A DNA stretch of 14,968 bases, taken from the NCBI GenBank assembly GCA_034696485.1, contig JAQIWT010000806.1, positions 1 to 14,968 on the forward strand. The letters run 5' to 3'. The notes below the pieces were generated by a model. It had not been told where the DNA came from. It worked only from the letters and a program-made list of their open reading frames with translations, and did not search any database. Origin of the DNA: Isohypsibius dastychi. Lineage: Eukaryota > Tardigrada > Eutardigrada > Parachela > Isohypsibiidae. Positions 7,853 to 14,968 of the stretch are shown here, piece by piece. The number at the start of each line of letters is the position of its first letter. The first letter of the stretch is position 1. A program made the translations under genes and the position numbers.

Positions 7853-10800
7853 TACCAAACCCCGTTCTTGTGGACTGGGTTCATCACAGATCTCTCCGGA
7901 CACTTGTACGCCAGAGCAAATTCTGGCATGTTGGACATTGGTCCGTTGACACGGAAACGACCAGGACTGTGGTTACTGGTCAGCAGATCAAGACGTTCTG
8001 TCTTTGGTCGAACCTTCTCACACCATGTCTGTTCAAACACAAACGCTTCGTACACAGCCCGTTTCTTTCACACAGAGCGAGGCCACTCACTTGACCACAG
8101 GACAAAAAGAATAGCTGTTCGGCCGTGAAGTTTTCGAAACCCGGGAGAACGGGCTCTGGTGTTTTCAGTCGTGATTTGTACAACATATAACCCTGCAATC
8201 GAAATCTTCAGCTACAGCGTGCGTTGAGTTGTAAATATCGCCGAGCCTACATTGTAAGCTGCTTTCAATCCGCCATTATCTGCAATATTCTCACCAAGTG
8301 TGAGTTCGCCGTTCACGCTGCCAGTTGATACTGAATAGTTCCCGTACTGATATCTCAAACTTTCGGCAAGATCCATGTATTTCTGGAATGTTTCAGTTGA
8401 CCACCAACCACGCAACAATCCCTGGTCATCGAACTTCGCGCCTTCTCATAGAAACAATCGTCAATACAAGACTGTTGTTAAGTTCTTTGTTTCTTCATAC
8501 CTTGATCGTCGAAGCCATGTGTGGTTTCATGGCCGATTACAAAGCCGATTCTACCATAGTTGATATATTGAGGATAATCGGGGTCGAAGAACGGTGGACG
8601 AAGAATAGCAGTGAGGACCTCTTGGGACAACAGAAACAAGATCAGCATCAACTTTCTCGAACTCGTTTCCGTTTTCCTTTCTTACCGATTCTGTTCCCAG
8701 TCGGATCGTAGAATGCGTTGACCGTTGTTACGTCCTGATAGTTTCTTATGGGATGGTATCTCATATTTTGCTTTGTGAGTCTCTGCAAGCTGTCTAGATT
8801 TTGAAATTTCATAGCTGCCAGCATGGAGTCAAAGAACGACTTTTGTATTTCCAGCTAAAACATAACTTTCTCTGTAGAAAATGAACCTTCGTGTGTAAAA
8901 GGATTGTATTTACTTTTTCGTAGTGTTTATCGATGTCGGTGAGGTTGTTCTTGAGGATATTGTGGTAGGCAATGATGTCCACCATTTGATCCAGCTTGTA
9001 AAACGCATAGGTCAACGTGGATTTGTCCATCCATTCTGCCTTCCGGAGCAGCTGACGGAATCCGTCCATGATGTCCTTGGTCATCATGGCTGCCTACAGA
9101 TGCACTGAAATTCAGTCACGTAAGCACGCACACTGAGGCGGGTGACATTATGGTGGGAAGTCTGTTGATTGTGCTGATTCTATGACAGTAACGTTCATCA
9201 TTTATTCCACCGAAAGTTTTACAAAAAAGTGTCTGGATGAGTTGAGTACCCGTCTTTCTCGTGAGCTGATCCACCTGATTTGAATTTTTAGCTGTATTAC
9301 TATTATTAAAGTGCTAGCGTCTGTATGTCACACTGATTGAGTTGAGTAATTAGCTTTTGCAAACCTGCAACTACATGTTCGCCCGCTGCACTGATCTTCT
9401 CAGACCCGCTGGGTTCCCCCCCCCCCCACAGTTTCTGTCGAATACCTTAAGAATCTTAAGGCGTCCCCCTTGCGGTCGAACACCTAACAATCCGAAGGGT
9501 TCCCCCCTTCCAGTGGAACGCCTTACAATCCGAAGGGTCCCCCCCCCCCGGTGAAATATTTAACAATCCGAACGGTTCCCCCGTTCCGGTGGAACACCTG
9601 ACAATCCGAAGCTTCCGGTGGAACATCTAACAATCCGAAGAGTTCCCCCTTCCGGTGAAACACCTGGTAATCCCAAGGGTTCGGACAGTTGGCTGTAGCA
9701 GCCTGGCACTTGGAACTCCAGAGTGAATTTCATAATCTCTGCAGAATACTGCGCGTAGCGCGGAACACGCAGCTAGTTACTATTACAGTATCTGGGTTGT
9801 CTGTACATTTTATAGCCCGTTCAAAAAATCATCTACCCGAATAAACCCGTACTCAGTCACAAAGTGGGTAATACCCCCCGTGATCCAGTGAGCTTCCCCT
9901 CACTGGAGGCCTCCCCCGGGGGAAGGGGGGAGGTTTTTTAACGTAAGTTTCTAGGTTTTTTGCGTTTTTTGAGTAGTTTTTGAGCGGGAAAACTGGAAAA
10001 ATGCTAAAATTTGTTGTTTTTTGCTCTGAAACTTGTTTTTTAACACTAAGAGGTCGAAACCTGCATTTTAGAGACAAATATTCGTTTTGAGTGTAGTAAA
10101 AAACGATGTTTTTCGCAGTGAATTGTCAAAAAAAAGCGTTTTTATATTCGCATAACTTGTGAGGATCACAATCGCGAGCGCGAGCGAAAAATGTTTGGAA
10201 CATTTCTAATTCCAAAAATCCCCCCCCCCCACTGAAAATTTTTCTCATCCACCACTGCATGCAAACGTTCAAGAGCATGACCTTTATCTGAGAGTCCGGT
10301 GGTTTGCGGGGGTACGAAATACATCGCCAAAAAACGGAGGGGGGGGGGGGTTTGGTCTCGCCAAAACTAAGGGCTTCCTACGCCACTAGTTGAACTAGTC
10401 TAGTTCGCATTCACATGACAGTTTTTGTTTCTTTGTGGTCTGCAAATTTGTTCATGCGATTTTCTTCTGGGGAAACCAAAAATGTTAGCCGGTTATGGTG
10501 CTGCTTTGAAACCGCTGATAGGAAAACCAATAACCTTCAACGGTTTGAGTGGGATTTTGATTTATGCTCATGCTGATGAAAAAAGTCTTCATCTGTTTCT
10601 CAGAATCGCGAAACCGACTGACGATTCCGGAAGTAAGGCATTCTGTTTGCAAGTCACTTGTTTCTGTTTCTTTTACTGTTCCCCAACGGTCAAAATCGTA
10701 CTTGTTCAATTCTAGGAAGCGGCAGAACTATTATTGTGGATCACAGTACTCTCGCGGGTTTTATCAAGGAGTCCGTTTTCGATGGTCGAAACCTCATTGA

Positions 10801-13411
10801 CATCATGGCAGATATCTCCAATCCAACTATAGAGCGAGAGGAATTGGCAAGTCTTCAGCGCCTTCGTGACATTGTCCGCAAAGCTGAAGGGAACTTCGAT
10901 ATCGTCGCAGAAGATGGAAGAAGCCTGTCAGCTCACAAGATGGTCCTCGCAGCTCGTTCACCAACCTTCGCTGCGATGATCGAAACGGAAATGAAAGAAA
11001 AAAAGTCTGGTCAAGTAGTTATTAAAGGTTACTCCTTCGATGCATTGGAAGTCTTCGTGGAACTTCTTCATGGAAAGCGACATGATAATTTGGAAGATCA
11101 TCTTGCTTCTCTTATTGAACTTTTCGACGCATACCAACTCGGAAATCTGCTTGACGAGATCGGACGAACATCGTTCAAAACTTTACTCAGCGTGGATAAT
11201 GCGGCGGATATACTTTTCACTGCAGCGAAGCACCATCAGTCTGAAATCGTGGAAATCGTCTTTCCCTACGTGAAGTATTCTGAGGAAGTGATCACCCCGA
11301 AGGAAAACTGGAAAGCTTGGCTGGCAAAAGGAATTACCATCGATCTGAGTGCGGATGTCATGCTGAGGATGTTCAAGTGAGTTGGCTCCAATACTTCAGA
11401 CAAGGTTTTCTCCTCTTTTTCTGATGAAGATATTTAGCCTTTTCTTATCTGATTAAGTTCAGATTCAGTCCAATTCGGGGTTGCTCTTGAATTATCCTTA
11501 TCGGCTTCTCTTCATAAGTTCTCTTACCTTCTCTTTAAGTGTTTCCGGTACTGCATCTCGAACATAAATTGCTCCAACTGCGACCGGAAGTACGGATACG
11601 GTATGTTCAGCGCATCTCTCCGCTGTGGGAGTTTGTGGAAGTTTGATCTGGCCTTTTGTTCGCTGTTTATGCGCGGATTGAGCATCGCGATAGTCTTCGG
11701 ATAAATACTGGACGGAATCTTCGATCAATTTCCAGCCAATGAAGTTGGCCAACTTCCGGTTGCCGAAAGGATCTTTTTCGAGATTCCAGAGTATCTCATC
11801 CAGTTTGCTGAAATATCCAACACTGCCTATCGTCACTTTCGTCTGCGGTGTGATGAACCAATCCAACTCCACTGACTTCAACGTTTTTTGGACGTATTTC
11901 ATCAAATTACGACCAAGAACAGAACGTGGAAGCATCTTTTTCTGGAATTCTCCCAGGGAAATGTTTTGGTATCGGGTGAGTGAACGAAGCTCAACACTGT
12001 TCAGTTTAGACTAAAAGAAATCTTTTAGACAAAAATTTAATAGTTACTGATTGGATATTTTAACTTCCGGTTGATAGGTTCTTACCATGACGATACTGTC
12101 TCCTAACTCCATAATATCCCGAATTATTTCCTCTTCGTCTTTTTCATCAACGCGCATTCCGCTGTCTCGTTTTAACAGCCCAGTAATATTTCTGATGAAT
12201 TCATAATAACTATCCAAGTACATTTTCTTGTCTTCGCTTTTAAGTACATCGACTTCCGTCCAGGTTTCCGGCTCGTCAAACTGTAGGCTGTTGATGGAGG
12301 GGTTCCACAGATTTTTATCGACCAGCATTGAAAATAATGGTTCGTTCACGAAGGCGCGATTTTCGATGAGTATTTCAATCAAATCGAATTTCGTGCTGTT
12401 CCAGCCGGAAGTGATTAATGGCCATCCGCCAAGAAGCGAGTCCAGGAATTTTAGGACCGGTTGACCTTTTTCTTTTTCTATGGAATCTGTGCAAATTTTG
12501 CATTTATTATTGAAAATGGAAGAACTTATGACGGTGTTTGTTCGGACAGAAGTGTTATCGATATTCATTTCATTTTCATTTCCGGGAATCATTCGTTTTC
12601 TCATTTTTTTTGATGTAATTTATTTCCAGGAATTTTATTTGATGGAATAAAATACAAAATGTGAAGAAAGTCACATGAGAACCAAAGACAGATTGCATAA
12701 TTTAACGGATACCTATTAAATAATTAGAAGATTGAATTCAGAAAACAAAGTTTAAAAGTTACAGAATTTATTTTTATTGAACTTATGCCTTGGCCTTGCA
12801 GTATCTTCAAAGAATTAGCAGCCGAACGAAAATATGATAGGATTGGGCTGGATTGTTTCTGAATTTTGTTTCGATAATGTGGAATATTCAATCTCACCTT
12901 CATCAACGCATTGTTTATATAACGCTTTGGCTTTCTTTTCCGAGTCGAATAATGGTTGTTTTGTCGAGGCGAGAACATCTAAAATTACGGTAATCTCCTT
13001 CTATGAATTCTTTCCGTTTTTAGTTTAACTTATTGCTCGTACCTTCTCGAACAAATTTGGCTTGTTTTATGAGATCCCGGAATGTTGCAGCTTCAGTTTC
13101 GTTATCGAGGATTGGATTCTTAATTATATATCCCCCACAGGCGAATTGATAAAAATCGTCACATGGATTTGCAGTTTCGTCCATGTTGGTTTTGATGAAT
13201 TCCGCTGCGGATTAATTTTGAATTTTATTCATACATTTCAGAATACTATCCGATTCATTAACGGGTTAATTAATCATTTTCTTTTACCTGCAGACTTGCA
13301 GCTTTCGCTGTTGCAGACGGAAATTGAAGCTGGCAAGACCTCGCATTGCAAATTTGGAATTTCGTAAAACAACGAAAATATGAGAATAATCCATGTGAAT
13401 ACACCGATCAT
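7852..13411 (-). CDS. secreted M13 (neprilysin-like) zinc metallopeptidase, complete
   Basis: Eleven exons: complement of join(7852..8028, 8091..8192, 8251..8441, 8501..8620, 8686..8854, 8914..9093, 11528..12010, 12086..12486, 12898..12978, 13043..13204, 13288..13411). The sum is 2190 nt, 729 residues plus TAA. All junctions are GT-AG and in phase; the family length is usually 700-770. [15 protein letters not shown] at the start is a signal peptide, cleaved near residue 23, so the enzyme should be secreted. The N-terminal M13 domain has VCNSESC (33, 38) and [12 protein letters not shown] (56, 64). Catalytic landmarks are NAFY (523-526, substrate binding), HETTH (564-568, zinc), GENIAD (E624 zinc, D628), H691 and FRV (R697). 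The family cleaves small peptides on the amino side of hydrophobic residues. Four conserved disulfide pairs can form (33-38, 56-714, 64-674, 119-389). The fifth is lost: S601 and N726 replace cysteines. C669 is unpaired. Intron 5 hosts BTB copy 2. Confidence 0.93.
9412..9681. repeat. C-rich minisatellite, about 37-bp unit
   Basis: Roughly six to seven imperfect units follow one another, starting near 9412, 9463, 9500, 9538, 9576, 9612 (shortened) and 9643. Each unit has a run of C, then TTCCGGTGGAA or a variant, then CACCTAACAATCCGAAGGG or a variant. The first unit is the most diverged. TTCC and GGAA in the unit can pair with each other, and C-run length varies most between units. Confidence 0.85.
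9890..10395. repeat. transposon-like repeat before BTB copy 2
   Basis: This stretch is present before BTB copy 2 and mostly absent before copy 1. It is low in complexity, with runs of T and A, a C run (10220-10230) and a G run (10339-10350) that can pair, and a C/G-rich palindromic start near 9900-9930. The end reads GTCTCGCCAAAACTAAG (10355-10371) and CTACGCCACTAG, words like those at the ends of many arthropod non-autonomous DNA elements. No coding capacity is seen. Exact ends are uncertain. Confidence 0.5.
10482..11380 (+). CDS. BTB/POZ protein, SPOP-like without MATH domain (copy 2, nested in M13 intron)
   Basis: The model is join(10482..10632, 10716..11380), with an 83 bp intron (CCGGAA|GTAAGG to TTCTAG|GA) at the same place and phase as in copy 1, and 271 residues. 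The BTB domain lies at about 109-200, with [16 protein letters not shown] at its core. The 3-box-like part is at about 208-230 ([17 protein letters not shown]). The expected role is Cullin-3 adaptor, but the substrate-binding MATH domain is missing; the first 100 residues match only copy 1. The whole gene lies inside M13 intron 5 on the opposite strand, and its stop is 147 bases from the M13 exon 5 donor. No poly(A) signal is visible in that gap, so its 3' UTR may be antisense to M13 exons 5 and 4. Start choice: this is the only ATG in frame before the conserved [11 protein letters not shown] segment. Confidence 0.87.
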
Positions 13412-14489
13412 ATCAGAAATCAAGATGAGGGTTCGCCGAATAAAAAACAGGCACGTTTTTTACAGTCAGATTTCAAATTGATAGCGATGCTGTTTTTCTT
13501 GAAAATGATGGAACCTCCATCTTTTCAAAATCATGAATGGCCCACCTTCACATTGATTCTATCAACAACGATCAAGGCGACTAGATTGTAATTAGTCATT
13601 TCCGGATAAATAGCCAAGAGGCTTGTCATTTTCTTTCCTTGAGGCGGGTCGCGGTTTTTTACTTCGAAAAACGACGCTGAATCTGACTTAATAAACTACG
13701 CCTCATCGGGATATTTTCTAGAACGGATTTCGTTGGCTTTTCAGACGTCACTTGAAACGCAGGATAGAATTCGTGTGCGAAAAAATCCGGTCAGCGAGTT
13801 TGATCACTGGTGTTGGCTCCAGCAGAAAAAAACGTCATTAGAATGTTCTTAAAAAGGTGTCCCGATTTGAATATTAGCAAGTGATACTTACAGAATTACG
13901 TCCTTTTATCCGGGCTTCTTCGATGAATAACTGACGACTTTAACGACTTTATTTGCGGTTTTTGTTTTTATTAATCACTTGAAATTATAGTTTATTTTAT
14001 GTTTTAATTTAAACAAACAAAATAAAACAACTAGTCATGTGAAAAACACCGCGAAATTTAATCTGTTAACAGAAAGATAAACTGACTGCAGCATATATTT
14101 CTGAAATTATAAACCGGGATAGTTATCTGAAAACATTAACTAAACCTTTCCAATAGTAAAGCGTTTTGATTCGAAAAATTTAGAGCATTCCATATTTGTT
14201 TTACGCAACGTTTTCTTTGCGCGGTAAATCAACACTTTAATTCTCCAGTCAAGGTTTTCGGTCCAGTCAAAGAGGTGGTCCATTTTTCCAGGTAGCTGGC
14301 TTTTATTTATTCTTGTAAGCATCAAATCGTAAACCTCTCAAGTAGTTGGCCGTCTTTACTTCAAGTGACCATTTGTCGTTGTTATTTTTTCCTTCACATG
14401 GGATCCCAAATTGCAATATGCCCGCGTTTCCAAACTGTCATCTCTTGAGGATATTCTAGTGTTTTCTTAGCTGCAATTTGACCTTATTC
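13412..14489. other. intergenic region between divergent genes
   Basis: The region separates the M13 gene (minus) from the Ig gene (plus), so both promoters should lie here. It is AT-rich, above all at 13930-14130. I see no clear TATA box with correct spacing, no RNA gene and no convincing coding exon. A 61-codon minus-strand frame at 14140-14325 has no family resemblance. A possible splice acceptor TTTTCTTAG at 14462-14470 could end a 5' UTR intron of the Ig gene. Confidence 0.5.
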
Positions 14490-14722
14490 ATGGCAGGTCC
14501 TTTTGATTTGATTTGGTTGTGTTTGCTTTTTTGTTGTCCATTCTGCGTGGGTCAGGTGAATATTATCGGGATACCACATTCTGATCGCGCCGTGGATTTG
14601 ACTGTTCGGGATGGGAAAGGAACGGAAGTGGATACGCGGAGACCACTGGGACCTTTGCTGCCGAATTCGGTGCTGATTTTGTATTGTGAAACGAAACATC
14701 CGGCGATTTCGCATCTAGCGTG
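14490..14722 (+). CDS. secreted or surface Ig-domain protein, first coding exon only
   Basis: The ATG at 14490 is followed by a strongly hydrophobic segment (LIWLCLLFCCPFCVG, residues 7-21), a good signal peptide. Residues 22-77 look like the first half of an Ig domain: SVLILYCET holds the B-strand cysteine (C66), and SHLAW gives the C-strand tryptophan about 12 residues later. The Trp codon is split by a donor, GCGTG|GTAAGA, so the exon ends at 14722. The second cysteine and the rest lie beyond the window. Such proteins act in cell adhesion or recognition. The pattern recalls arthropod sidestep- or beat-type Ig proteins, but the exon is too short to decide. Confidence 0.65.
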
Positions 14723-14910
14723 GTAAGAATGTTCACTTGATTAAAAGCTAAAACTTAATTATTAACAAACGATTTTTTTGTTTCTTAAAAGATCCATAAT
14801 TTGAATAAGCTGATCAATTATAGGATGATAACAGTTGATAAAAGAAATGGGAATAGAATATGCGCTAAATAATACGTAGGAAAAAAGGTTGATACAGCAT
14901 TACCTAAAAA

Positions 14911-14965
14911 GTGGGACACCCGCGGTTCCGATTTTGCTGTCCCACATACATAGGTGTCCCACATA
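14911..14965. repeat. inverted and direct repeat at window edge, possible transposon end
   Basis: GTGGGACACC (14911-14920) is the exact inverse of GGTGTCCCAC (14953-14962). The word TGTCCCACATA also occurs twice as a direct repeat (14938-14948 and 14955-14965, 17-bp period). It lies in the first intron of the Ig gene. It may be a terminal repeat or the start of a tandem array continuing outside the window. Confidence 0.6.
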
Positions 14966-14968
14966 ATA

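Larger units (their letters stand above)
9094..11527 (-). other. M13 intron 5, 2434 bp, host of a nested gene
   Basis: The donor is GAGAAG|GTAAG (exon 5 ends at 11528) and the acceptor CATCTGTAG|GCAGCC (exon 6 starts at 9093). Both junctions are phase 0. The joined protein reads PETLKEK then [12 protein letters not shown], which matches the M13 spacing before the WMD motif. The gene's other introns are 58-411 bp. In transcription order this one holds the BTB copy 2 gene (antisense), a transposon-like repeat, a minisatellite and plain sequence at 9094-9411. Confidence 0.8.
9787..12520. repeat. segmental duplication, right copy (parent site)
   Basis: This block is the partner of 1949-4315, same orientation. 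It is longer because of a repeat insertion of about 500 bp at 9890-10395. It spans most of M13 intron 5 with BTB copy 2, then M13 exon 5, intron 4 and exon 4. Because these exons sit in a complete gene here, this is the likely source of the left copy. Confidence 0.8.

Noticed and set aside
9357-9554. Pro-rich frame across the minisatellite
   Set aside because: It is produced by the C-rich tandem repeat and is not a protein-like sequence.
10658-10715. Upstream ATG at 10658 for the BTB copy 2 main exon
   Set aside because: This stretch is the intron 10633-10715, which is conserved in position in copy 1. The spliced start at 10482 is better supported.
12487-12604. Apparent N-terminal extension (from ATG at 12604) of the frame holding M13 exon 4
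   Set aside because: The family alignment and the acceptor TTTGCACAG|AT at 12486 show that exon 4 starts there. The extra residues are intron read-through.
14140-14325. 61-codon frame on - between the M13 and Ig genes
   Set aside because: No recognisable domain, signal peptide or splice partner. It is too short to support alone.

Overview
The window is nuclear DNA of an invertebrate animal, most probably an arthropod. The genes are split by short GT-AG introns, many of them 58-83 bp. The families present are a secreted M13 (neprilysin-like) metallopeptidase, an arthropod-style SMYD (MYND/SET) protein, SPOP-like BTB proteins and a secreted or surface Ig protein. A compact-genome arthropod such as a springtail would fit, but I cannot name the taxon from sequence alone. 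All exon models were built by hand from ORFs, splice consensus, reading phase and family landmarks.

Layout from left to right. (1) The 3' part of an ankyrin-like gene on + (2-1176), with a microsatellite and AATAAA behind it. (2) A gene-free stretch (1233-2255) with a GC-box/CCAAT cluster, an inverted TGACAGC site, a dispersed repeat and a long imperfect hairpin. (3) BTB gene copy 1 on + (2256-3158). (4) A decayed piece of an M13 gene on - (3317-4282). (5) A complete six-exon SMYD-like gene on + (4592-7551). (6) A complete eleven-exon M13 gene on - (13411 down to 7852), convergent with the SMYD gene. Its fifth intron (9094-11527) is 2.4 kb, much larger than its other introns (58-411 bp). That intron holds a minisatellite, a transposon-like repeat and BTB gene copy 2 on the opposite strand (10482-11380). 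(7) An intergenic region of about 1.1 kb. (8) The first coding exon of a secreted Ig-domain protein on + (14490-14722), then intron and a repeat with inverted and direct copies at the window edge.

The main structural story is a direct segmental duplication. About 2.3-2.7 kb around the nested BTB gene, including the M13 exons beside it, is present twice (about 1949-4315 and 9787-12520). In the right copy the M13 exons belong to an intact 729-residue enzyme. In the left copy the same two exons carry several frameshifts, a nonsense codon and damaged splice sites. Both BTB genes stay open with the same two-exon structure. The simplest reading is that a gene nested in a peptidase intron was copied out with pieces of its host, and only the nested gene stayed under selection.

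Two protein-level oddities stand out. The M13 enzyme has lost both cysteines of one conserved disulfide while keeping the other four pairs and the catalytic residues. The SMYD protein keeps its MYND finger but has lost the NHSC signature and the glycine motif used for S-adenosylmethionine, so it is probably not an active methyltransferase.
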